Program-made: the position numbers and the translations under genes
Notes under the pieces: model-generated
What the model was told of the DNA's origin: nothing
Databases searched by the model: none
Seen by the model: only the letters and a program-made list of their open reading frames with translations
Shown: positions 45,456-56,849 of the stretch, piece after piece
Position numbering within the stretch: position 1 is the stretch's first letter
Layout: every line of letters starts with the position of its first letter
Assembly (NCBI GenBank): GCA_007570785.1
Contig: ML660777.1
Coordinates: 10,682,243-10,746,242 of the forward strand
Direction: 5' to 3'
Origin: Antilocapra americana
Lineage: Eukaryota > Chordata > Mammalia > Artiodactyla > Antilocapridae
Length of the DNA: 64,000 bases

Positions 45456-45604
45456 CTATTTTATTTGCAGATCATTATGAAAACTACTCTAGCAGGGGGA
45501 GAGATGCACAGATTCTTTGCCACTGGGTGTGAATATTAATCCAGACTCTCTGCTCCTTGTAAGCAGACATTGATAATAACCATTCAGAATGATCCACTTG
45601 ACAC

Positions 45605-45822
45605 AGTACAGATTTGAAAGTCAGACAACACTGAGTTGAATCCTGTCTCCCCACTTATTTACTATGCCTCTTAGGAATATGCCACATAACCTTAGTAAGC
45701 CTCAGTTTCCCCATCTCTAGATAGGGATGATAGTATACACCTGGGAGGGTATTTTCAGGACTGGAAATTTTGCATGCAAAGAGCCTGGCACCTAGTAAAT
45801 GTCTGACAAATATTAAGCATCT
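45605..45822 (+). repeat. MIR SINE, nearly full length
   Basis: Complete order: acagatttgaaagtcagaca, gttgaatcctgtctccccac, taagcctcagtttccccatc, a degenerate tacacctgggagggt block, and gcctggcacctagtaaatgt. Confidence 0.75.
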
Positions 45823-46229
45823 CTGACGATAAAGAATCAATGTATTTCAAAAGGACATGCTGTTGAGCACTCATCCAAGTGTTTTCTAAGGAATAAAAAC
45901 TTCACAGATCTCTTTTCTCTCCTTATTCTTTCTTAGATAATTCTTTTTTCTAAAAATTAATTTATATGTGATACAAATACATTTGTGAAAACCTCCTCTT
46001 GGTGTCAGTGGTGCAACTTTCAGGCCAATATGTTTCAACTTACTTTGTCATACATTTACTTGCTTCTTGAATTACTTCAATTACTTCACACAATTGAATG
46101 ACTTTTTTTTACAACTTCTGCTGAAAATTTATTATTAAAAAATCTCATTATAGTATGTTTGATTTTCAAGGACACTATATTTCTCCATAAGCTTTATGGT
46201 TTTATTTACCGAGTATTCTTATTTTATTT
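45823..46229. other. Intergenic, nothing recognised
   Basis: AT-rich unique sequence. Confidence 0.5.
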
Positions 46230-47000
46230 CTTAGTACTTATTTTTCATTGTGGTAAAAATACACTTGACATAAACTTTACCATCTTAACCATTTTTTAAG
46301 TATATAATTCAGCAGTATTCAGTATATTAACATTTTTGTGCAACCAATCTCCAGAACTTTTTCATCTTCTGAAACTCTGTCCCCATTAAACAGCAGTTCC
46401 CTACTTCCCCCTCCCCCAATCCATGGCAACCACCATTCTACTTTCTCTTCTTATGAATTTGATACTCTGCTTACCTCATATGAGCTTCCTAGGTAACTCA
46501 GTGGTAAAGAATCCTTCTGCCAAGCAGGAGACACAGGTTTGATCCCTGGGTCAGGAAGATACCCTAGAGAAGGAAATGGCAACCCATTCTAGTTTTCTTG
46601 CCTAGAAAATCATAGACAAAGGAGCCTGGAAGGCTATAGATCATGGAATCGCAAAAGAGTTGGACTTGACTTGCAACTAAACGACAACAAACCTCATATA
46701 CATGAAATTATATAGTATTTCTCTTTTTGTGGTGACTTTCGTATTTAATTTGCAATAATATTATCAAGTTTCATCCATGTGGTAACATTTTTTTCTTTCT
46801 AAAAATGAATAATATTCCACATAATATATATATATATATATAATGTATATATTATATTTGACTTATGTATTCAACTATCAATGGCATTTTGGTTACTTCT
46901 ACTCTTTGGCTATTTATGAAGAATCCTGCGAACATGGGTGTACAAATATGTATGTGAGATCATGCTTTTCTTTTTTCTTTTTTTTGATAAGTATCCAAAA
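46230..47000 (-). mobile_element. L1M 3' region split by a SINE
   Basis: tgtggtaaaaatacacttga, tttgtgcaaccaatctccag and atccatggcaaccaccattc lie before the SINE; cagaattt-type blocks such as gtttcatccatgtggtaaca and cattttggttacttctactc lie after it. The order is that of a reverse-complement old L1. A (TA)n tract is at 46825-46855. Confidence 0.65.
46482..46690 (+). repeat. Bov-tA SINE with 9-bp target-site duplication
   Basis: A full Bov-tA (gagcttcctaggtaactcag, ggtttgatccctgggtcagg) is flanked by the direct repeat acctcatat at 46473-46481 and 46691-46699. Confidence 0.88.
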
Positions 47001-48129
47001 GTGGAATCTCAATAATATTAAATTTACGTACCTTATTTTGAAAGAAAGGAGGAACTGAATATTCCCTCTCTATAGACACACAGTTTGCATATCATGTAAA
47101 AATTTTAAATGCTGGTTATTATGTTCAAGTATAGGCATGACAGTTAAAATGAATATGGCTGCAAATAACAGAATACCCAACTATTCTATGACTTTAACAT
47201 TATAAGACATTTATTAGATTCAAGAATGAGACTGTTAGGAAGTTAATCCAAGGTTGGTCTGGTAACTCAACCAGTGCTTGCTCTTTGCTTCCCTTCTGCC
47301 CTGTCAGTAAGTTGGGTTTTACATCCTCATGCAGCCTTAGTGTCGCAGAGTGACAGCCACAGTCTAATTATTTTTGTTCTCAAGAGGCAGGAAATGAAAG
47401 TAAAAGAGATTTCCTTTCATCAGAGAAGGAAGCAGCTTTCCCAGAAGCCTCCAGCAAGCTTTTTTTTTAATTCTCGTTGGCCAGAACAGAGCCGTATGGC
47501 CACTTTCATCTCAAGTAGAAAAAGCAAGTATCTGAAAAAATGGAAAAAGATGACCATGCTCAAGACCAGTCTTGAGTCAGCCCCTTTTGTATGTATGACA
47601 ATGTGAGCACATTGTGAAATATACAAAATTAGACATCTGTTTACAAGGAAGACAGTGAGGTATGACTCGGGCGGGCAACTGGTGGTATCTGAATGGTAGG
47701 CCCAAAAGCCCCAGCATCTGACTTTCCTATGCTTGGAGGATCACAGAACAGCCGTGTGATCACTGGTACATACCTGCAGTGCACCTGGGTATGGGTGGTG
47801 CTGGCAACCACGCTGCACTTTCTTAATCCATTTGCTTTCCCATTCTCCTAAAAGACTAGTTCATATTACGTATCTCTTTAAATCATCAGTTTCTCATTCT
47901 CCAACTCTACTTTCAGAAGGAACCTTGCTTCTTATTCAACTGAGAAAATAGGATTAATGCAAGATACTCTGCAGAAGTACCTACCACCACTTCTACCTTC
48001 CTGTGCCTGAGCATTCCTGATAAGGTCTGTCCTCTCCTTGGGTGCATAGGCCCATCTCTTCTCACCCATTCAAAGGCACAGACCCAGTAGTCGGCCTTCC
48101 CCACATTATCAGTTTCCTTTCATTACCAG
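47001..48129. other. Intergenic, possible old repeat
   Basis: 47120-47600 vaguely recalls an old interspersed repeat (gcaaataacagaatacccaa near its start), but I cannot name it. Overlapping ORFs at 47274-47606 (+, 110 codons) and 47420-47626 (-) have no domain. Confidence 0.35.
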
Positions 48130-48322
48130 AGGGCTTGCCTCGTGGCTCAAACAGTAAAAAATCTGCCTGCAATATTGGAGACCTGGGTTCAATCAGGAAG
48201 ATCCCCCTGGAGAAGGGCATGGCAACCCACCCCAGTATTCTTGCCTGGAGAATCCCATGGACTGAGGAGCCTGGCAGGCTACAGTCCACGGTGTTGCAAA
48301 GAGTTGGATACGACTAAGGTTC
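48130..48322 (+). repeat. Bov-tA SINE
   Basis: gggcttgcctcgtggctcaa, ctggagaagggcatggcaac and gcctggagaatcccatggac define it. A short internal deletion removes part of the B-box region near 48195. Confidence 0.9.
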
Positions 48323-48464
48323 TAATGCTGTCATTAGTAGATCATACCCAGAAATGTATAAACATGCTGAGCTTTCTTCCATCTTAAAAAGGAAACATGG
48401 TCCCACTAATTGCATCATTTTTCTGCTTCTCTTTTCAACAAAACTATATGATAGAGTTTTTTAG

Positions 48465-48765
48465 TTACATTCTCCAATTCTTCCTTTCCCATTTTTTCTG
48501 GAACCTACTCCATCCTGACTTCTTCCCCCACTATAGTCTAGGTTGTCAATGACCTTCATCTGGATAAATCCACAAGATGAGATCTACATCTTTGTCTCAT
48601 CCTTAGCTCCCAGGATATCACCATGTGTGGGCTTTCCTGCTACCCTAGTGGCTGCTCCTTCTGAGTTTCCTTTGTTGCCTCCTTCTTTTCTTCCCTCTTT
48701 CCAGGAAATGCACCAAAGCTCAGGCCTTCAACTGTTCTCAACTTTATCTAAATCCACACCACCTG
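48465..48765 (+). repeat. L2 LINE segment
   Basis: tggctgctccttctgagttt followed by cctttgttgcctccttcttt matches the L2 RT region. Other pieces are in diverged order. Confidence 0.45.
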
Positions 48766-48771
48766 GGGTGT

Positions 48772-48906
48772 GCTGGGAGCAAGATGGCAGAGTAGAATGA
48801 CATGTACTCATCTTTTCCTGTGAGAAATCCAAAATTGCAACTCGCTGCTGAGTAACCATCAATGGGAGAATGTTGGATCCTATCAAAAAATGATACCCCA
48901 TGTCTA
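48772..48906 (+). repeat. LINE 5'-leader-like fragment
   Basis: gagcaagatggcagagtaga recalls LINE 5' untranslated sequence (aagatggcggag type). It joins directly to the BovB copy that follows. The family is not fixed; this may be part of a chimeric insertion. Confidence 0.35.
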
Positions 48907-50351
48907 AAGGCAAAGGAGAAGCACTAAAATCCTAAAAGATGCTGATGCTAAAGTTCTGCACTCAATATGCCAGTAAATTTGGAAAATCCATCAGTGGCCA
49001 CAGGACTGGAAAAGGCCAGTTTTAATTCCAATCCCAAAGAAAGGCAATGCCAAAGAATGTTCAACTACCACACAATTCCACTTATCTCATAGGTTAGCAA
49101 AATAATACTCAAAATCCTAAAAGCCAGGCTTCAACAGTATGTGAACTGTGAACTTCCAGACGTTCAAGTTGGATTTAGAAAAGGCAGAGGAACCAAAGAT
49201 CAAATTGCCAACATCCGTTGGATCATCAAAAAAGCAAGAGAGTTCCAGAAAAACATCTATTCCTGCTTTATTGACCATGCCAAATCCTTTGATTGTGTGG
49301 ATCACAAGAAATTGTGGAAAATTCTTCAAGAGATAGGAATACCAGACCACATTACCTCTCTCCTGAGAAACATGTTTGCAAGTCAAGAAGCAACAGTGAG
49401 ACCAGACATGGAACAACAGACTGGTTACAAATTAGGAAAGGAGTACATCAGGGCTACATATTGTCACCCTGCTTATTTAACTTATATGCAGAGTACATCA
49501 TGAGAAACACTGGGCTGGAAGAAGCACAAGCTGGAATCAAGATTGCCGGGAGAAATATCAATAACCTCAGATATGCAGATAACACCACCCTTATGGCAGA
49601 AAATGAAGAAGAACTAAAGAGCTTCTTGATGAAAGTGAAAGAGGAGAGTGAAAAAGCTGGCTTAAAACTCAACATTCAAAGAGCTAGGATTATAGTATCC
49701 AGTCCCATCACTTACTGGCAAATAGACGGGGAAACAGCGGAAAAGTGAGAAACTTATTTTGGGGGGCTCCAAAATCACTGTAGATGGTGATTGCAGCCAT
49801 GAAATTAAAAGATTATTACTCCTTGGAAGAGAAGCTATAAGCAACCTAAACAGCATATTAAAAAGCAGAAACATTAGTTTGCTGACAAAGCTCCATCTAG
49901 ACAAAGTTACAGTTTTTCCAGTAGTCATGTATGAATGTGAGAGGTGAACTATAAAGAAAGCTGAGCACCAAAGAATTGATGCATTTGAACTGTGGTGTTG
50001 GAGAAGGCTCTTGAGAGTCCCTTGGACTGCAAGGAGATCAAATGAGTGAATCCTAAAGGAAATCAGTGCTGAATATTCATTGGAAGGACTGCTGCTGAAG
50101 GTGATACTCCAATACTTAGGCCACCTGATGAGAAGAACTAACTCATTGGAAAAGATCCTGATGTTGGGAAAGATTGAAGGCAGGAGGAGAAGTGGATGAC
50201 TGAGGATAAGATGGTTGAATGACATCATCGACTCCATGAACATGAGTTTGAGCAAGCTCCAGGTGTTGGTGATGGACAGGTAAACCTGGTGTGCTGCAGT
50301 CCATGGGGTTTCAAAGAGTCAGACACGACTGAGCAACTGAATTGAACTGAC
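48907..50351 (+). mobile_element. BovB LINE, 5' truncated, defective
   Basis: About 1.45 kb of BovB in plus orientation, from aaaatcctaaaagatgctga through the reverse-transcriptase region and the C-terminal region to the 3' end (gacacgactgagcaactgaa, ttgaactgac). The coding region is broken by frameshifts and stops. A second BovB in opposite orientation starts 135 bp downstream, so the two lie tail to tail. Confidence 0.93.
49141..49748 (+). pseudogene. BovB reverse transcriptase remnant
   Basis: Frame 1 (from 49141) carries the RT N-terminal blocks (GFRKGRG, ANIRWII, then FIDHAKSFDCVDH with the first catalytic aspartates). Near 49400 the reading frame must shift to the frame of the ORF starting at 49293, which continues with KGVHQGYILSPCLFNLYAEY and the active-site block RYADNTTL. 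The normal motif is YADD; the second Asp is Asn here, so the enzyme would be dead even without the frameshift. A stop follows at about 49746. It is a mobile-element relic, not a host gene. Confidence 0.88.
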
Positions 50352-50486
50352 ACCCATTGGTGATCTTACCTAATCTCTTTCCTTGAATAGCAGAAATGTT
50401 ATACAACTGCCTATTTAATATTTTCATTTGGATAATAATCACAGACTTAACATATCTAAAATATCTCCTTCTTCAGTCTTTCTCAT

Positions 50487-52390
50487 CTCAGTTGTTGTTC
50501 AGGCACTAAGCTGTGTCTGACTCTTTGCAACCCTATGAACTGCAGCATGCCTGGCTTCCCTGTCCTTTACCACCTCCCAGAGTTTGCTCAAACTCGTGTC
50601 CATTGAGTCCCTGATGCCATCTAACCATGTCATCCTCTGTCATCCCCTTCTCTTCTTGCCCTCAATCTTTCCCAGCATCAGGGTCTTTTCCAGTGAGTCA
50701 GCTCTTTGTATCAGGTGGTCAGAATATTGGAGCTTCAGCTTCAGCATTAGTCCTTCCAATAAATATTCAGGACTGATTTCCTTTAGGATGGACTGGTTGG
50801 ATCTCCTTGCAGTCCAAGGGACTCTTAAGAGTCTTCTCCAACACCACACTTCAAAAGCATCAATTCTTTGGTGCTCAGCTTTCTTTATAGTCCAGCTCTC
50901 ACATCCATACATGACTACTAGAAAAACCATAGCTTTGTCGAGATAGACCTTTGTTGGCAAAGTAATGTCTCTGCTTTTTAATATGCCCTCTAGGTTGGTT
51001 GGTCATAACTTTTCTTCAAAGGAGCAAGTGTCTTTTAATTTCATGGCTGTAGTCACAATCTGCAGTGATTTTGGAGCCCAAGAAAAGAAAATCTGTCACT
51101 GTTTTCACTTTTTCCCCCTCTATTTCCCATGAAGTGATGGGACCAGATGCCATGATCTTAGTTTTTTGAATGTTGAGTTTTAAACCAGCTTTTCACCCTC
51201 CTCTTTCATCCTCATCAAGAGGCTCTTAAGTTCTTCTTCGCTTTCTGCCTTTAGAGTGGTATCATCTGCATATCTGAAGTTGTTATTATTTCTCCTGGCA
51301 ATCTTGATTCCAGCCTGTGCTTCATCCAGCCTGGCATTTCGCGTGATGTACTCTGCATATAAATTAAATAAGCCATGTGACGATATACAGCCTTGATGTA
51401 CTCCTTTCCCAATTTTGAACTGTTGTTCCATGTCTGGTTCTAATTATTGCTTCTTGACTTGCCTAGAGGTTTCTCAGGCAATAGATAACAGGTCTGGTAT
51501 TCCATCTCTTAAAGAATTTTCCACACTTTGTTGTGATCCACACAAAGCCTTTAGCATAGTCAATGAAGCAGAAATATATGTTTTTCTGGAATTTCCTTGC
51601 TTTTTCCTATGATCCAAAAGATGTTGGCAATTTGATCTCTCATTCATTCCTCTGCCTTTTCTAGATCCAGCTTGTACATTTGGAAGTTCTCAGTTCATGT
51701 ACTTTTGAAGCCTAGCTTGAGGGATTTGGAGCATCACTTGGCTAGCATGTTAGATGAGCGCAATTATACAGTAATCTGAATATTCTTTGGCATTGCCTTT
51801 CTTTGGGATTGGAATGAAAACTGACCTTTTCCAGTCCTTTCCTCAGCCACTGCTGAGTTTTCCAAATTTGCTGGTATGAGTGCAGCATTTTAACAGCACT
51901 GTCTTTTAGGATTTGAAATAACTCATTTGGAATTTCATCACTTCCACTAGCTTTGTTCATAGTAATGCCTCCTAAGGTCCATTTGACTTCACATCTCAGG
52001 GTGTCTGGCTCTAGGTGAGTGACCACACATCATGGTTATCCTGATCATTTGGACTTTTTTGGTATGGTTCTTCTGTGTATTCTTGCCACCTCTTCTTAAT
52101 CTCTTCATCTTCTGTTAGGTCCTTGGCATTTCTGTCCTTTATTGTGCCCATCTTTGCATGAAATGTTCCCCTGACATCTCCTGTTTTCTTGAAGAGATCT
52201 CTAGTCTTTCCCATTCTATTGCTTTTCTCTATGTCTTTGCATTGTTCATTTAAGAAGGCTTCTTCTCTCTCCTTGCTGTTCTTTGGAACTCTGCATTCAG
52301 ATGGGTATATCTTTCCCTTTCTCCCTTGCCTTTCACTTCTCTTCTTTCCTCAGCTATTTGTAAGTCCTTCTCAGACAACCATTTTACCAT
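50487..52390 (-). mobile_element. BovB LINE, 5' truncated, defective
   Basis: About 1.9 kb of BovB in minus orientation. Going upstream on the minus strand, pieces of ORF2 are recognisable: the C-terminal block with CESWTIKKAEHQRIDAFE (50640-50960), the RT active-site block with an intact FRYADDTTL (51180-51431), the block MNKASGSDEIPNELFQILKD (51742-52026), and GTFHAKMGTIKDRNAKDLTE (52011-52214). They lie in different frames separated by stops, so no protein is made. It faces the BovB at 48907-50351. Confidence 0.93.
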
Positions 52391-52828
52391 CTGCAAAATT
52401 ATTTTCATCTTGCAGATGACAGAATGAAAGTTCTAAAGTAAGTGTGTACTTCTAGGAAAAAGCAAATCCTATCCAGGAAATGTGATAGATTGTGAAGTCT
52501 TTTTTGTGTAATATCTGCCTCTGGTCTTCCTACCATAAGGAAAACACTGTCATCAATGGGGAAGAAGCATCTCTATGTTTACAACATAAAAGTTATCCAA
52601 AACAATATTTAATGTCTCTCTAAGAACTCATCTTTCCCATGATTCTATGATATTTAGAAGCTTTGACCAGAAGGTAGCTCATTAGAGAAACCTACACAAT
52701 ATTCTTTGTTGACTTGTATTCTCTGCTGATGTTTGGTTTTGCTCCCTTTGTTATTGACAGCCTTATCAAACAAGGAGAGGAAGAAAATCACAAACACTGA
52801 GAGGAACTGTGCTGTAGTTATTCTATGC
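52391..52828. other. Intergenic, nothing recognised
   Basis: Unique sequence between the BovB and the last Bov-A of the window. Confidence 0.5.
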
Positions 52829-53037
52829 TGTGCTGTTCTGTGCTTAGTCGCTCAGTCCTATCTGACTTTGTGACCCCATGGACTATAGCCTGCCAGGCAC
52901 CTCTGTCCATGGGATTTCTTCAGGCAGGAATACTGCAGTGGATCCTCCTCCAGGGCATCTTCCCAAACCAGGGATCAAACCCAGGTCCCTGGCATTGCAG
53001 GTGGATTCTTAATCATCTGAGCCACCAGGGAAGTTAT
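52829..53037 (-). repeat. Bov-A2-type SINE
   Basis: Reverse-complement Bov-A: gtgcttagtcgctcagtcct, catgggatttcttcaggcag, ccagggatcaaacccaggtc and gagccaccagggaagttatt. It is the mobile element closest to OLIG3 that I can recognise. Confidence 0.9.
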
Positions 53038-56000
53038 TCTAGTCCAGTCTTTAAAAAGGTTTTCAAACCCCTGGTTGCATATGCTCTTCAGATTTTAGTT
53101 TTTAGTTTCTATAGCTACTTAAAACTCTTAAGGTGAATTGATTAGAGGCTCTTGATGGGCCCACATCTTTCCTGCCACACATCTTTCAGCAATATTTTTC
53201 TATTGAGTATCTGTTCTTGGCATCACTTTGCCAAAGCCATTATTTTCCATTTAATATAATTACTTCAAATAATAAATCTAATGGGAGCAAAAGAGCTATT
53301 ACCCCTTGCTTTATTTTCACTGGGGACAAAACTTTGATGAAAAGATAGGTCCATTCTGGTAAGAATACTTGAAAATTTTACACATAATTGCATTTAATAT
53401 TTTTTTGACATAAAAAGATAACATATAAGAGCTTTTTAAGAAGAAAAATAATTTTGACTCTGGAAAGAATTTTAAAATTAGTTTATAAGTTCACATCAAC
53501 AAAATAAAAATTGGCTTTTTCTAGCAATGAATTTCTAGTCTTGTATTCTTATTGAGGTAAATGTCTTGTTGTATTATAATTAAGTATTGGGACATTAACC
53601 TTGTCCGTCAGTATAAAATTGATAAAGTTAAAAGCTTTTGTTTCTTTTTGCCAGTGGGAAAAATTAAGAATTTGTTTGGAAACCTTGTCCAGCTAGGAGA
53701 TCTACAGTATTAATTTTTTTAAAAAATCTATTTTTTAGCAGGGTTTCAGTCTGATAATGTGCTCCATTTGCCATTTGACCTCTACGGCAGTTTTGATGGT
53801 GCTTATAAGCACCATCTCCGAAGAAGTCCGCAGTGTTTTCATCCTCACAGCTTATCTCAAGCAATTTGACTGAGATACACACATACATACATTTGCAGGA
53901 TGTATGAATGGTGAACAAAGCGCCATAGAAACAGAAAACTTGCTCTTCATGGGTCTTTGCAAAACGGCTACAAATGGGCTCTGTATTAAAATATTAGAAT
54001 TAATGTTAAATTTTCCAGCGTTTTTAAATTAAGAAGATACATGAGGAGCACTTTCATGCAAACAACTCTTTAAAATGCACTTAAGAGCGAGATTAAGTTT
54101 AGGTATTATGAATGAAGGACATACACAAGTGTGTTTTATGCCCTCCCTTTTCTTTCCACATTTTACAAATTTTTTTTCCCTAAACGTTCTACCCATATTT
54201 ATTATACTTGCCATTATAAAAAGGAGGAAAAACAAAGTGCTAATTTTGTTATCTAATTGAAATGCTCCCTTCTGTGAACATAAATAGTCCAATATTCTGT
54301 TATTTCATAATTATCAAGGGTTATAAAAAACAATCAAAATTACTAAAAATAATATGAGGGTTTGGAAAATTATCGTTTCCTTCACCAATGTCTTCAGTAA
54401 TATTATGTTCTGAATGTTAACTTCCATTATCATTTTATGTTGTAAAAAATAACATATTCCAAATATATAAGACTTTTTTACTACCAGTTCTTAACAGTTG
54501 AGAATATCGTTTCATTTAAGCAGGAGACTCAGACTAGTCTCCAAGTGAAATATAGAATAAGTAAGTATCTACAAATTTTGAGCAATACTTTTCCAGTTTC
54601 CAACCTGCTTCCTCTTTTCAGATCCCGCCCCCAAAATAAAGGAAAAACAGTACTTGAAACTTCAGTTGTCTGGATAATTGCTTCAATTTTATTATATATC
54701 ATAATATTAGAGATGAAAGTGAAAATTCTGCAAATATTATAAATGGTGACAATTTGGGCTTTATAAACTTTACATTCAGACGGTTGATGTTATGCAAACA
54801 AAATAAAACATATCACTAAATAGAAAAAAAAAAAAAACAATGGTCTAGTGAGAAAGGAGAGTATATCACATTTCTATGTTTCTTTAGCCATGATGAAACA
54901 GAGTTCACCTGGTCTGTAGCACATATTATGTACAAAATCAGTGAATCTGTGGAAATGTTGATTTTAAAAAACTGCCATTTTGACTTTTCAAGATTCAGTG
55001 GCAGACTCTTTAATCATCATTTTTTTTGAAACTAATGTGTGCAAATATAACATTTCAAATGCAAGTCTACCTCTGAGAAGGTGTCTTATTTTCCCTTGTC
55101 TCTGTTAGCATCTGAAAACTAACTTATTCCTTTTTATTTAGAACTCAAAGGCTTCAAATAAATATTTTAGTATCTTTAATTTTATGCAAATATACATGTA
55201 AGTTTTGGAACACACATGTATAGGTACTTACACTAAAAAGCAATGTGATTAACTGACAACATGAATGCTAGCATCTTTTTAATTCTCTGTTGCTTGATAG
55301 GTATATTATCATTCTTACCACTTTGTGGTATATATTCACATAGTTTATGTATAAACATGAATTTACTACTGAATACAAAATGAAAATAATACACATGCTA
55401 CCCAAGATATTTATCTCTAAGAGAAATATTTATCTCTAAAATAAAACTAAATTCCTTAAGCATTTTAGCAAAGAATATAGCAATATGTGTTACATTTAAC
55501 TATCTAATTAAATATACCAAGATGATAAAATAGCTTCCAAAAAAAGCAGAACTTAATATTCCATGTTATTTTATATTGATATCAAATTGTAGACAATGAC
55601 TTTAACTCTAAAACCATAAAAGAAGAAAATTAATAACAATAAAATACTAATAAGAAATCATCTACTTAGGGCTGGTTAAAGTATTGGTATTAATGGGGCC
55701 ACAAATTCAAAATGTCAGGATGCATGCCAAGAATGTGTGTATATGTATGCAAATTTTAATATAAACTCATCAGTTTAAGTGATTGATCACCAGTGATATT
55801 TAAATCAACCTAAACGTTCCAATCTTGAGGAAAAATGTTTTCAATTTATTGGCTTTCTTTAGAAGGAAAACTCAGTAGAGGTTTTGGCAATTGAGCAGAT
55901 GTTTCCAGAAATGAAAAAAAAAAAAGTACTGAAGTATGCTCACTAATTGAGCAAAATCCTATAAATGAAACCCAGAAGTTCATATCTCCTTTGACTTTTG

Positions 56001-56849
56001 TCAGTCTTTAAATAATTATAATGAGACTGTAAGTTCTGGCCAGGCTTGTGGCTTATGCATCATTAAAATCAAACTTCTACTTCTGCCAGTGGATTAACTT
56101 GTCTATATATCCACATAATTAGCACTGCATCATTTTATGCTATTCTGGGATTTCCTCTCACCCTCCAATCTCACATTCAACATTGCGAAAAGCAGTTACT
56201 ATCGCTTCATAAAATTCTGGTGTCCTTCAACTTCTGCTGTTTTCCTTGTATGAAAATCAAATTTTAAAAAGGTGAGGAGAAACACTGGACAGATCATGAG
56301 TGTTGGAAATATTATGTAAAATACGGGAAAATTCAGAAAGCTAAAAGCATGTTAGCCGACTGGCCCAGGTGCATCCCCTTGGGTCCTTCTAGCACCTATT
56401 TAATTGTTGAGTTTTCAATTTTGGCATCTCCGACTGCGGGGACAGGGGGTTTAGCACCCTCGATACACTCCATCACTCAGGATGCGCTGCTGGGAGAAGA
56501 GATCATTTTGCTTGGCTGCGATTTATGTTGACATTTCATTTTTTAAAACTCGATGTCTTCTTCTTCTTCTTTTGGTAACGGCTCCTTTGATCAACCTAAC
56601 AGTCTGGATGACTTGGTCCCCTTTGCAATTGTTGCGAAGTGAATGTTTTACTCAGCAGATAAAGAAAGAAACTACTTTTTTGAGAAGTTCCTCCGTGGTC
56701 AACTAGTTTTTAGGCTATTTCTCCGGTTGCCCATGACGGAGCATTTTTAGAAATATTTAGATTTCCCTTTTATCCCTTTTGTTTCCGAAGGGGGATTGGG
56801 TTAAAAGGTGAAGGCCACGGGGCAGCCTCCTGCTGTTCGGTCTTGGCCA
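53038..56849. other. Repeat-poor upstream flank of OLIG3
   Basis: 3.8 kb of AT-rich sequence with no recognisable SINE, LINE or LTR. Several spots have homeodomain-type TAAT cores (for example ccacataattagcactgcat near 56110). A 14-A run lies near 54824. Small ORFs lack domains. It is likely to hold distal regulatory DNA of OLIG3, an inference from position and lack of repeats. Confidence 0.45.

Noticed and set aside
49141..50255. ORFs of 120, 151 and 197 codons with reverse-transcriptase similarity or antisense to it
   Set aside because: They are pieces of a BovB LINE broken by frameshifts, not host genes; the 197-codon minus frame is antisense to the element.
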